NCBI GenBank assembly: GCA_038247995.1
Contig: JBBRUG010000302.1
Location: forward strand, 1-7,564
From: JBBRUG01 sp038247995
GTDB taxonomy: Bacteria; Chloroflexota; Chloroflexia; Chloroflexales; Chloroflexaceae
Direction: 5' to 3'
DNA: 7,564 nucleotides
Made by a program: the position numbers and the translations under genes. The notes under the pieces were generated by a model. It was not told where the DNA came from. It worked only from the letters and a program-made list of their open reading frames with translations, and did no database searches. Positions 1 through 6,713 of the stretch are shown one piece after another. Positions within the stretch are counted from its first letter, which is position 1. Each line of letters starts with the position of its first letter.

Positions 1-178
1 AGCCGCCGACGAAGCGGTGACAAACGAATGCGTACCCGGCGCGGGTGGGCCAACCCCGCAAGGGTAGCCGCCGACGAAGCGGTGACAAACGAATGCGTAC
101 CCGGCGCGGGTGGGCCAACCGCAAGGGTAGCCGCCGACGAAGCGGTGACAAACGAATGCGTACCCGGCGCGGGTGGGC
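1..178. repeat. Tandem 63-65 bp repeat, two full copies and one partial
   Basis: Three head-to-tail copies begin at 1, 66 and 129, each opening with AGCCGCCGACGAAGCGGTGA. The first is 65 bp, the second 63 bp (it lacks two C residues in the CCAACCCCGCAAGGGT segment), and the third stops after 50 bp at 178, where it runs into a hairpin. The copies are otherwise identical as far as I can read, which points to recent duplication or active homogenisation. The array may continue left of the window. The open frame through it repeats the same peptide and has no ribosome binding site, so I treat the repeat as non-coding. It lies downstream of the leftward operon. Confidence 0.9.
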
Positions 179-197
179 TTCAGCCCATCGCCGCGCC
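166..197. other. Strong GC-rich hairpin at the repeat edge, possible operon-end structure
   Basis: An outer stem GGCGCGG (166-172) pairs with CCGCGCC (191-197). An inner stem TGGGC (174-178) pairs with GCCCA (183-187) around a TTCA loop. A small internal loop (G173 against 188-190) separates the two stems. It begins about 50 bp past the stop codon of the ferritin-like gene, where it could stop or protect the leftward transcript. There is no T-run on the distal side, so it is not a classical intrinsic terminator. It may instead be a dispersed palindromic repeat. Confidence 0.6.
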
Positions 198-247
198 CGC
201 CCACAACCTGAGCCGTGCCCTTGAGGGCGCGGCGACGGGCGACCCAA

Positions 248-1501
248 TCATTCCGCCAGTGCCGGCACAATTCCGGTGTATGCCTGCACAATCGGGTCGT
301 CGGGATGGGCGCGTTCATAGGCGGCGCGGAATTGCATCGTTTCGCGCTCGATACGCTTGAAGGCTTCCTGATCATCGTTGAGCAGCCAATTCAGCCAGCG
401 CCCGTTTTTTACGTGCGGCACCTCATCGGCATGCACAAAATCGTTGAGCATGGCGTATGGTGCATCGCCCGCCGCCCGCGCCTCCTCGCGGTAGCGGATC
501 AGGTCGGGCATGCCGAGTTTTTCGCCGCGCAAGTGCAGATCATAGAGCCGATGCGGGAAATCCAGGCCGATCCGATAAGTATAGTTGCCCGGGATCACCG
601 GGAAATCGCCCAACTTGCCGCCGCGCTGTTCGAGGTAGCGCTGGTAGAGCACAGCGTGACGCACTTCATCCCAGAGCTGACGGGCCATATCGACGTGGAA
701 TTCCCAGGGCAGTTCAGGGTGCTCGTAGAGGCTACGCCCGAGCAGTTCGGCGGCGTGCATCTCGTTATCGGCGTCGCGGTGGGCCATCACCAAGGCCAGT
801 TCGTGCGCGTCGGCGGGCGGATGGTCCACCGCGTGCTCGTCGAAACGAAAGCGTGCATCGCGGGCGGCGACGGGCGGCGCGGGGCGCACGTTCTGGCCCT
901 CGAACGAGCCGGCGGCCTCGCGCTCGGCGGCGCTGGTCGGCTCGGCGAAACTGCCGATGGCTGCGCAGGCGGCAGCGATCTCGGCTTCGTAGGTGGTCGC
1001 AGCGGCGCGCTGGTCGGCCGGCAACCCTTCCAGCAGCGCCAAGCCCTGGCGGATCTGCTCGGCTTCGTCGGCCAGCGTACGGGCCAGGAGATCCCAGGTC
1101 GGCTCGTCGGCGAGGGGCGCGCAGGCGGCGTGATGGGCAGTATAGCCTGCGAGCAGACACGGCTTCACGTGGTGGTAGACGGCGGCGAGGAAGGCGGCGC
1201 TGGAGGGCGCGGCATCGAGCAAGGCAAGCAGGTGGCGCGTCGGCTCGCCGGGGCTGAGCGGGGCGCGGCGCGGCCAACGCAAATCGATCAAGCGCGCAAG
1301 CCAGGCATCGGCGTGCAGCGAGTCCTGCCAGAGATGCCGACCGAGCAGGCACTTCACCTCCCACTCGGGCAGTTCGGCGAGCTTTCCGGCAGCCACGCGC
1401 ATCAACTGCGCTTCAACATAATGGTAGCGCGCCACGAGCCGGGCCGTCTGCGCCACATCATAGGCGCCGGTGAGTTTGTAAGATGCGTAAATATCGTACA
1501 T
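248..1501 (-). CDS. Two-domain ferritin-like (putative di-metal) protein of unknown function
   Basis: The product is a soluble protein of 417 aa with no signal peptide or membrane segment. The C-terminal half carries ferritin-like metal-ligand patterns: E247 (with H249 nearby), E279xxH282 in RQLWDEVRHA, E327 as a possible third-helix ligand, and E360xxH363 in ADEVPHVKNG. The N-terminal half repeats the layout: E30, D60xxH63 in RHLWQDSLHA, and E146 in ADEAEQIRQG, where the second His is Gln149. The LPEW and LPWE segments also line up. A duplicated four-helix bundle is therefore likely, perhaps with one degenerate site. The start was chosen at ATG 1501, which has GGAG six bases upstream; the frame is open further upstream to 1747 but would then overlap the preceding gene. 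It is last in the leftward cluster, after a 169-bp gap. Ferritin-like folds include oxidases, oxygenases and structural relatives, and I cannot assign a reaction. Confidence 0.8.
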   Translation of the reverse strand: MYDIYASYKLTGAYDVAQTARLVARYHYVEAQLMRVAAGKLAELPEWEVKCLLGRHLWQDSLHADAWLARLIDLRWPRRAPLSPGEPTRHLLALLDAAPSSAAFLAAVYHHVKPCLLAGYTAHHAACAPLADEPTWDLLARTLADEAEQIRQGLALLEGLPADQRAAATTYEAEIAAACAAIGSFAEPTSAAEREAAGSFEGQNVRPAPPVAARDARFRFDEHAVDHPPADAHELALVMAHRDADNEMHAAELLGRSLYEHPELPWEFHVDMARQLWDEVRHAVLYQRYLEQRGGKLGDFPVIPGNYTYRIGLDFPHRLYDLHLRGEKLGMPDLIRYREEARAAGDAPYAMLNDFVHADEVPHVKNGRWLNWLLNDDQEAFKRIERETMQFRAAYERAHPDDPIVQAYTGIVPALAE

Positions 1502-1507
1502 GGTTTG

Positions 1508-1511
1508 CTCC
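1508..1511 (-). promoter_or_regulatory. Ribosome binding site of the ferritin-like gene
   Basis: GGAG on the minus strand lies six bases before ATG 1501. It is the only good site near the 5' end of this long frame, so it decides the start and rules out the longer reading that would overlap the dehydratase gene. Confidence 0.65.
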
Positions 1512-1634
1512 GCGTGTGAATGGTGCGGCTGCTGAAGCGGCTCTGCCTGCGCCTGACGGGGACGGATGGCACGCGTGGCGTTGCATCGGCCCGACGGGCT
1601 GGGATGGCGATCCCTAGTCGTCCACGGTTCGGAA

Positions 1635-1661
1635 ATCTGCGCCATCTGCGCCATCTGCGGA
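1635..1661. repeat. Three 9-bp tandem units (ATCTGCGCC)
   Basis: The units are ATCTGCGCC, ATCTGCGCC and ATCTGCGGA, back to back and just beyond the stop codon of the dehydratase gene. They lie outside any credible coding frame. This looks like a short slippage-prone microrepeat, and no function is visible. Confidence 0.8.
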
Positions 1662-1670
1662 TCGGATCGA

Positions 1671-2837
1671 TCACCAATCCGCCACTGCCCCATCCGAGTG
1701 AAAATAACGCTGCACCAACTCCGGCGCATACGGGTACTGTGCCGCAATCCGTTCGTTCACGTCGATGCCCAGGCCCGGCGCTGTCGGCACGGCGTAGGCG
1801 CCGTTTTGCACCCGATGTACCGTCTCCACCACCTCGTTGCGCCAGGGCACGTCGCTGCTGATCGCCTCCTGGATCACCCAATTCGGCGTGGCCAGCGCGA
1901 AGTGGATCGCAGCAGCGGTGGCGATCGGGCCGTTCGGGTTGTGCGGTGCCACGGCGATCGAGTGCGCCTCGGCGGCGGCGGCGATCTTGCGTGCTTCCCA
2001 TAGCCCGCCGCAGTGCGACAAATCGGGTTGAATGATGTGGCAGGCCCGCCGCTCGAAGATCTCGCGGAACTGGTGCCGCCCCACCAGCCGTTCGCCGGTA
2101 GCGATTGGGATGCGTGAACTGCGCGTCACTTGCGCCGTGGCCTCGATATCTTCCGTCGGGCAGGGTTCCTCGAAGAAGAGCAGCCCGTACGGCTCCAGGG
2201 CGTGGCAGTACTGTAGCGCCATCGCCGGCGTCGTGCAGCGCGCATGCAGATCGACCATCAGATCCATCTCGTCGCCTACCGCCTCGCGCACTGCGCGCAC
2301 CAACCCCGCAGCGTAACGCACCGGGCGCGGCCCCTCGATTGGTTCAGTGCGCGGCACGGCCATAAACTTCATTGCTGTGTAGCCGGCTTCTTTCACCATT
2401 AGCGCTCGCTCGACGAACTGCGCCGGGTCGGTGCTGTCGTACATGCTCTCCATTTCGCCGCCGCCCAGATGGTCATACACGCGCACCCGGTCGCGCACGC
2501 GCCCGCCGAGCAGTTCGTAGACCGGCACGTTCAGCCATTTGCCTTTAATATCCCAGAGCGCCTGCTCGATCCCGCTGATCGCGCTCATGCCCTCGATGCC
2601 GACCTTCCAGAAATATTGGCGGTACATCATCTGGTACAAGTGCTCGATCCGGCGCGGGTCCTCGCCGATCAGCAGCCGGCTCACGTCCTCCACCGCGCCG
2701 ACGACGGTCTTGGTCTTCCACTCCAGCGTCGCTTCGCCCCAACCGTACAATCCCGGCTGGTCGGTTTCAACTTTCACAAAGACCCAGTTGCGCATGCGCG
2801 CATTAACGATCAGTGTGGAGACACGAGCGATTTTCAT
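1671..2837 (-). CDS. Enolase-superfamily sugar-acid dehydratase, D-galactonate dehydratase-like
   Basis: This 388-aa cytoplasmic enzyme of the mandelate racemase/muconate lactonizing group likely removes water from an aldonic acid to give a 2-keto-3-deoxy acid. The catalytic pattern of E. coli DgoD (382 aa) is intact: metal ligands D196 (in VDLHAR), E223 (in FFEEPC) and E249 (in ATGERL), acid/base H198, the D272/H299 pair (QPDLSHCGG and APHNPNGP), and E324 (in VIQEA). The spacings E223-E249, E249-H299, D272-H299 and H299-E324 equal those of DgoD as I recall them. The segments MSAISGIEQALWDIKGK (84-100) and the terminal VADW also fit that group. ATG 2837 follows the upstream permease stop codon by 3 bp, so the two are probably translationally coupled. 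D-galactonate is the first guess for substrate, but isofunctional assignment in this superfamily is unreliable and another acid sugar is possible. Confidence 0.9.
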   Translation of the reverse strand: MKIARVSTLIVNARMRNWVFVKVETDQPGLYGWGEATLEWKTKTVVGAVEDVSRLLIGEDPRRIEHLYQMMYRQYFWKVGIEGMSAISGIEQALWDIKGKWLNVPVYELLGGRVRDRVRVYDHLGGGEMESMYDSTDPAQFVERALMVKEAGYTAMKFMAVPRTEPIEGPRPVRYAAGLVRAVREAVGDEMDLMVDLHARCTTPAMALQYCHALEPYGLLFFEEPCPTEDIEATAQVTRSSRIPIATGERLVGRHQFREIFERRACHIIQPDLSHCGGLWEARKIAAAAEAHSIAVAPHNPNGPIATAAAIHFALATPNWVIQEAISSDVPWRNEVVETVHRVQNGAYAVPTAPGLGIDVNERIAAQYPYAPELVQRYFHSDGAVADW

Positions 2838-2840
2838 GGG

Positions 2841-3734
2841 CTACACTTTCATCCGCGGGTCAAGCCAGTCGCGCAGGCCATCGCCGAGCAGGTTGGCGCC
2901 GAGTACCGTCAGGGCGATTGCGACGCCGGGGAAGAAACCGATCCACCAGGCCAGGCGAATGAATTGGCGACCGTCGGCGAGGATCACGCCCCACTCAGGC
3001 GTCGGCGCCTGTGGCCCCAGGCCGATGAAGCTGAGCGACGCGCCGGTGAGGATCGCCCCGGCAATGCCCATCGACGACATTACAATCAGCGGTGCGAGCG
3101 TGTTGGGCAGGATGTGGCGGTACAGAATGCGCCGATCGCCGAAGCCGAGCACCTGGGCCGCTTCGACATAGGTTGTGGTGCGCAACCCAAGCACGACACT
3201 GCGCACCATGCGCGTGTAGTAGGGCACCCATGCGATGCCGATCGCGACCATGATGTTAATCAATCCTGGCCCGAGCACGGTCACGATCGCCAGCGCCAGC
3301 AGGATGATTGGAAACGCCACCCAGACATCCATAATCCGCATGATCAGCAGGTCGGCCAGACTGCCGAAGTAACCGGCAACCAGGCCAAGCCCAATTCCGA
3401 TGCCTGCAGCAACGACGATCGGCACCGTACCCATGATCAGCGAGTAGCGCCCGCCATACAGCACGCGCGCAAGAATATCGCGCCCGTACTGGTCGGTGCC
3501 AAAGGGAAACGCCATGCTCGGCGGCTGCATGCGGTCGGGGATGTTCATCATCACCGGGTTGGCGTCGGTAAAGAGGCTGGGAAAGAGGGCGGTGAAGACC
3601 ATAACGGCAAGGATCGCCGCCCCGATCGTGAGCGACGGATGTTTGCGCAAGATCTGGCGCACAGCGGCCCAACGCGCAGTAACGCCCGCCGGTCGTACCT
3701 CAATCGTCTGGCTTTGTTGCACAGCCCTGGTCAT
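2841..3734 (-). CDS. ABC transporter inner-membrane permease, DppC/OppC type
   Basis: The product is a 297-aa integral membrane subunit of a family-5 (peptide/nickel/oligosaccharide-type) importer. A cytoplasmic N-terminus of about 33 residues precedes the first membrane helix (about 35-52). The family block FGTDQYGRDILAR lies at 78-90 and further helices follow through about 285. The EAA loop that docks on the ATPase is at 191-211, with EAA at 191-193, G197 and ILP at 208-210. The C-terminus ends in LDPRMKV, typical of DppC. The start ATG has AGGGA four bases upstream, directly abutting the stop codon of the preceding permease. It should pair with the DppB-type subunit encoded just upstream. 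Confidence 0.95.
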   Translation of the reverse strand: MTRAVQQSQTIEVRPAGVTARWAAVRQILRKHPSLTIGAAILAVMVFTALFPSLFTDANPVMMNIPDRMQPPSMAFPFGTDQYGRDILARVLYGGRYSLIMGTVPIVVAAGIGIGLGLVAGYFGSLADLLIMRIMDVWVAFPIILLALAIVTVLGPGLINIMVAIGIAWVPYYTRMVRSVVLGLRTTTYVEAAQVLGFGDRRILYRHILPNTLAPLIVMSSMGIAGAILTGASLSFIGLGPQAPTPEWGVILADGRQFIRLAWWIGFFPGVAIALTVLGANLLGDGLRDWLDPRMKV

Positions 3735-3743
3735 GGCGTCCCT

Positions 3744-4667
3744 TTACCCATAACGAATGCGCGGATCAACCACGGCATAGAGCACATCCACGACCAGATT
3801 GACCAGTACGTACAAAATTGCCGCGATCATCACGCAGCCCTGCACCACCGGGAAGTCGCGGTTGATCACCGCCTGCGTGGCCAGCGTGCCCAGCCCCTGG
3901 CGCGAAAAGACATTCTCGATAATCACGGCGCCGCCGAAGAGCGTGCCGAACTGCATGCCGATCATCGTCAGCAGGGGCAGCAGCGCATTGCGCAGAGCGT
4001 GCTTCCAGACCACCGCCCGTTCGATCAGGCCCTTGGCCCGCGCGGTGCGCACATAGTCTGTGCCCAAGACCTCAATCAGCGTCGAGCGGGTCATGCGGGT
4101 GATGATCGCGGCCTCGGCCACACCAAGCGCGACGGCGGGCATAATCAGCCCGCGAATGCCCCGGTCGCCGGTGATCGGCAGCCAGCCGAGCGTTACGGCA
4201 AAGAGCTGGATCATCATCAGGCCAAGCCAGAACGAGGGGATCGACACCCCGATCATTGCGACGGCGGTGGCCGCCACATCCCAGGCCCGGCCGTGTTGCA
4301 CCGCTGCTACTACGCCCAACGGCAGCCCGATCGCGATTGCGACGATCATCGCCGCCACCGTAAGTTGGATTGTCGCCCCAATATTCGCGCCGATCAGCAG
4401 GGCCACCGGTTGTGAACCAAAGAGCGAACGCCCCAGATCACCCTGCGCGAGGCGCACCAGATACTTGCCGAGTTGCACATGCAGCGGATCGTTCAGGCCC
4501 AGCGTTTCGCGCATCTGCTCCATCTGCTGCGCGCTCATCTTTACCTGGCCCTGCATTGCCGAAACCGCGTCGCCCGGGATCAGTTGCACAATAAAAAAAG
4601 TCACGATCACAATCCCGAGCAGAATCGGGAGCGTGAGAGCGAGGCGCTGCAGCAAATAGTTGGTCAT
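3744..4667 (-). CDS. ABC transporter inner-membrane permease, DppB/OppB type
   Basis: The product is a 307-aa membrane subunit that forms the translocation path with the DppC-type partner. The first helix is at about 9-30 and is followed by the hallmark LIPGDA (29-34). The ATPase-docking loop lies near 204-234 (DYVRTARAKG at the start, LRNALLPLLT at the end). The block VFSRQGLGTLA begins at 253, and the C-terminal DPRIRYG is typical of the family. The frame is open 17 codons further upstream, but that stretch runs through the hairpin at 4678-4711. MTNYLLQRLA is the normal DppB beginning, so ATG 4667 was chosen. Its ribosome binding site is weak, which fits lower permease synthesis relative to the binding protein. 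Confidence 0.95.
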   Translation of the reverse strand: MTNYLLQRLALTLPILLGIVIVTFFIVQLIPGDAVSAMQGQVKMSAQQMEQMRETLGLNDPLHVQLGKYLVRLAQGDLGRSLFGSQPVALLIGANIGATIQLTVAAMIVAIAIGLPLGVVAAVQHGRAWDVAATAVAMIGVSIPSFWLGLMMIQLFAVTLGWLPITGDRGIRGLIMPAVALGVAEAAIITRMTRSTLIEVLGTDYVRTARAKGLIERAVVWKHALRNALLPLLTMIGMQFGTLFGGAVIIENVFSRQGLGTLATQAVINRDFPVVQGCVMIAAILYVLVNLVVDVLYAVVDPRIRYG

Positions 4668-4677
4668 AATCTTCGGG

Positions 4678-4711
4678 AGACCTGTCAGATGGCGCGCCAC
4701 CTGACAGGTCT
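4678..4711. repeat. Intra-operon palindromic hairpin (REP-like)
   Basis: AGACCTGTCAG (4678-4688) and CTGACAGGTCT (4701-4711) are exact 11-bp inverted copies. Between them the self-complementary TGGCGCGCCA (4690-4699) extends the stem after one A/C mismatch. The structure fills most of the gap between the binding-protein stop codon and the permease start. No T-run follows, so full termination is unlikely. In known operons such as malE-malF, a stem-loop in this position protects the upstream message and gives excess binding protein. The same role is inferred here. Confidence 0.85.
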
Positions 4712-4718
4712 GATCCAC

Positions 4719-6413
4719 TTATTCGAAATAGGCCGACGCGAAGTACTTATAAAAACCTGTGCCATCCACGATGAAGCCCTTGAGGTTATTGGAGTGGGCG
4801 GCGTAGAAGTAGAGTTCGAAGATCGGCACCATCAGCGCATTGTCCATAATGTAGATCTGGATGTCGCTGTACATCTGCTTGCGCGTGTCGGGGTCAAGCT
4901 CGGTCTCGGCGGCCTTGAGCATCCCGTCGAGTTCGGCGCTGGCCAGGAAGTGGCCTGAGGGGAAGGTGCCGAAGCCCTCCGAGTGCCAGTCGCGGGTCAT
5001 CTGGCTGGCCGTGGCGAACACGTCGCCCATGGCCGGCACTTGGTAGCTGCCGCTGACAATCGCCTCGGTGTTCGACGGCCCTTGCGTGGTGAGCACCTGG
5101 GCGTCGAAGCCGACGGCCTGGAGGTTCGCCTGGAGCACATAGACCCAGTCGTTCCAGCTCTTGTTTTCGACGATGGTCACTTCCAGCCGCTGGCCATCCT
5201 TGGTGCGTACGCCGTCGGCGCCCATCGCCCAGCCCGCCTCGTCGAGCAGTTGCATGGCCTGCTCGGGATCGTAGCTGTACATCTCCTCCAGCGCCGGCTC
5301 GTACTCGGGGAAGACTCGTGAGAGCGGGCCGTAGGCCGGTTCAACCATGCCGAAGTAGACGCTGTCGATGATGCCCTGCTTGTCGGTGGCGTAGATAATC
5401 GCCTTACGCACATTCAGGTCGTCGGTCGGCGCCAGCCCAGTGTGCATGTAGTTCATCTGCGGCATGCCGGGCAGCAGGAAGCCCGAGACGGCAAACTGCC
5501 CGCTCTCGCGCACGCGGGCCACATCCTGGAACGGCAGCATGTCCACGAAGTCCACTTCGCCGGCCTCCAGCGTCGCCAGGCGTGTCTGCGCCTCCGGCGT
5601 GAAGCGGAAAATCAGTTCCTCGATCAGCGAGGGGCCGTCGAGTTGGAACATAGAGGAACCCCACGTCCAGTCGGGGTTGCGCTCCAGCACGATCTCGCTG
5701 CCGCGAATCCACTCGCGGAACTTGAAGGGGCCGGTGCCGACCGGGTTGAAGCCGGCGTCGGGGCCAAGCGCTTCCAGGTTGGCGATATTGCCGATGCCCA
5801 TGCCCGGATCGGCCAACTCGACCAGCAGGTCGGGGCGCGGAGCGGTCAGCGTGAGTTGCACAGTCGCGTCGTCGAGCGCCTCGACCGCGCCAATCACAGA
5901 CTTAAGCTGGCCGGGGCCGGTGCCGACCGTGCCGTTGTCGCGCACATAGGTGAAGTAATCCACCACCGACTGGGCGGTGAACGGCGCGCCGTCGTGCCAT
6001 TGCACGCCCTGAGCCAACTCAAACGTCCAGACCGTCGCGTCTTCCGAGCGCTCCCAGCTTAGTGCGAGGCCGGGATACACGGTTTGGCTCTGGTCGATAT
6101 AAACCAGAGTTTCGAAAATCTGTCCGGCCACCTGGCGCTCATTCACATTGCCCGACATGGTCACAACGTCGATACTGGCCGGCTCCTGATTGCCCGAAAA
6201 GACCAGGCGCGACTTCGTCGAGGCTTCGGGCGCAGCGGCAGCAGGTTCAGCCGGGGCGGTGGTGGGCGGCGGGGCGGCGGGGGCGGTGGTGGGCGGCGGG
6301 CCGGCTTCCGGCTGGGCGGGCGCACTGCCGCAGGCGGCGAGCAGTAGCGCCAGGCTCATCCAGAGCGCGGTGAACAAAAAGAAAGCCCGACGGGGTTTGA
6401 GGCGGTAGGCCAC
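4719..6413 (-). CDS. Extracellular solute-binding lipoprotein, family 5 (DppA/OppA type)
   Basis: The product is a 564-aa lipid-anchored substrate receptor of the ABC importer, acting outside the cytoplasmic membrane. It has a basic N-terminus, a hydrophobic segment (10-27) and a lipobox L25-A26-A27-C28. A low-complexity linker of Pro, Thr and Ala (about 31-65) follows, with PPPTTAPA occurring twice. The mature domain begins near residue 68. Family-5 blocks are visible: ALSW (117-120), W129-T-F-E-L leading to HDGAPFTA (140-147), and GTGPF (226-230). The start is GTG 6413, fixed by AAGGAGGT four bases upstream and by the signal peptide. It is first in the operon, 51 bp before the permeases. 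Family-5 proteins bind peptides, nickel, opines or oligosaccharides. The dehydratase neighbour favours a sugar or sugar-acid compound, but sequence alone does not settle the ligand. Confidence 0.95.
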   Translation of the reverse strand: MAYRLKPRRAFFLFTALWMSLALLLAACGSAPAQPEAGPPPTTAPAAPPPTTAPAEPAAAAPEASTKSRLVFSGNQEPASIDVVTMSGNVNERQVAGQIFETLVYIDQSQTVYPGLALSWERSEDATVWTFELAQGVQWHDGAPFTAQSVVDYFTYVRDNGTVGTGPGQLKSVIGAVEALDDATVQLTLTAPRPDLLVELADPGMGIGNIANLEALGPDAGFNPVGTGPFKFREWIRGSEIVLERNPDWTWGSSMFQLDGPSLIEELIFRFTPEAQTRLATLEAGEVDFVDMLPFQDVARVRESGQFAVSGFLLPGMPQMNYMHTGLAPTDDLNVRKAIIYATDKQGIIDSVYFGMVEPAYGPLSRVFPEYEPALEEMYSYDPEQAMQLLDEAGWAMGADGVRTKDGQRLEVTIVENKSWNDWVYVLQANLQAVGFDAQVLTTQGPSNTEAIVSGSYQVPAMGDVFATASQMTRDWHSEGFGTFPSGHFLASAELDGMLKAAETELDPDTRKQMYSDIQIYIMDNALMVPIFELYFYAAHSNNLKGFIVDGTGFYKYFASAYFE

Positions 6414-6417
6414 GAAA

Positions 6418-6425
6418 ACCTCCTT
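6418..6425 (-). promoter_or_regulatory. Near-perfect ribosome binding site for the binding-protein gene
   Basis: AAGGAGGT on the minus strand ends four bases before the GTG at 6413. It decides the non-ATG start and predicts strong translation, as expected for an abundant substrate receptor. Confidence 0.9.
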
Positions 6426-6444
6426 AGATACGATGCGTCAGCAC

Positions 6445-6466
6445 AGCCATGGCGCATGCCATAGCT
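6445..6466. other. Imperfect hairpin in the operon leader
   Basis: AGC (6445-6447) pairs with GCT (6464-6466) and ATGGC (6449-6453) pairs with GCCAT (6458-6462) around a GCAT loop, with one C/A mismatch. A second inverted pair, CCGGG (6471-6475) and CCCGG (6493-6497), lies just beyond it. Both would be in the 5' leader of the leftward mRNA and may affect its stability. It does not resemble any riboswitch I know. Confidence 0.45.
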
Positions 6467-6534
6467 GCATCCGGGCTACGTACGTGCAGCATCCCGGCCG
6501 AGATGTTGCCCAGTAACCCAGGGAGGACTCAGGT

Positions 6535-6544
6535 TCGTATACGA
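6535..6544. promoter_or_regulatory. Candidate FadR/GntR-type operator at the operon promoter
   Basis: TCGTATACGA is a perfect 10-bp palindrome. It fits the TNGT-N2-ACNA pattern known for FadR-subfamily regulators. It lies about 12-22 bases downstream of the inferred start site of the leftward operon, where a bound repressor would block early transcription. A related half-site, CTATACGAC, overlaps the -10 element at 6564-6572. The probable binding protein is the adjacent regulator. Confidence 0.65.
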
Positions 6545-6562
6545 CCATACAGGGTAGACAGC

Positions 6563-6591
6563 ACTATACGACGAGGTTAAGGAGATGTCAA
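6563..6591 (-). promoter_or_regulatory. Sigma-70-type promoter of the transport/dehydratase operon
   Basis: On the minus strand the -35 is TTGACA (6586-6591), the spacer is 17 bp and the -10 is TATAGT (6563-6568). The match is close to consensus in both boxes. Transcription should start near 6556, giving a leader of about 140 nt before GTG 6413. So strong a promoter would need tight repression, which fits the downstream palindrome. Confidence 0.8.
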
Positions 6592-6685
6592 GACCCTGGC
6601 GGATCTCGCTCTGGAATGGGACAAAGTGTAGACAATTACTGTTGGGTAGAGATGCAAGCTCGTAAGAAATGGCGCTGATTGAAGC

Positions 6686-6713
6686 TTGACGCGGGGCTGA
6701 AACCGGCTATTAT
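6686..6713 (+). promoter_or_regulatory. Promoter of the GntR regulator gene
   Basis: The -35 is TTGACG (6686-6691), the spacer is 16 bp and the -10 is TATTAT (6708-6713). Transcription should start near 6720, about 65 nt before ATG 6785. The palindrome TGTATACA begins at the last base of the -10 and covers the start site, which suggests autorepression. Confidence 0.65.

Larger units (their letters stand above)
1502..1670. other. Spacer between dehydratase and ferritin-like genes
   Basis: This 169-bp gap is the largest inside the leftward cluster; the other gaps are 3, 9 and 51 bp. It contains a 9-bp triple repeat near the dehydratase stop codon and a small GCCCG/CGGGC inverted repeat near 1590-1600. 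I see no convincing -35/-10 pair for the ferritin-like gene. That gene could be read through from the operon or have a weak promoter of its own. Confidence 0.5.

Noticed and set aside
1..178. CRISPR array
   Set aside because: The repeat copies are directly abutting, with no unique spacers between them.
28..360. Small plus-strand open frame through the tandem repeat
   Set aside because: It encodes a repeated peptide only because the repeat copies are 63 bp apart, lacks a ribosome binding site and runs into the 3' end of a real gene.
215..1519. Open frame of 434 aa on the plus strand opposite the ferritin-like gene
   Set aside because: The minus strand has a good ribosome binding site and coherent metal-binding motifs. 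The plus-strand product has none and is compositionally odd.
1502..1747. Upstream extension of the ferritin-like frame by 82 codons
   Set aside because: It would overlap the end of the dehydratase gene and translates the 9-bp repeats and low-complexity sequence. ATG 1501 has its own GGAG site.
2469..4415. Open frame of 648 aa on the plus strand across both permease genes and part of the dehydratase
   Set aside because: It is antisense to three convincingly assigned genes, is rich in His, Asp and Arg with no recognisable domain, and is a common shadow in GC-rich sequence.
4678..4711. Rho-independent terminator
   Set aside because: The stem is strong but no T-run follows on the transcribed strand, and the downstream permeases belong to the same transport system.
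4668..4718. Seventeen-codon extension of the DppB-type permease
   Set aside because: The extra residues are translated from the palindromic hairpin, and the family normally begins at the MTNYLLQRL-type start.
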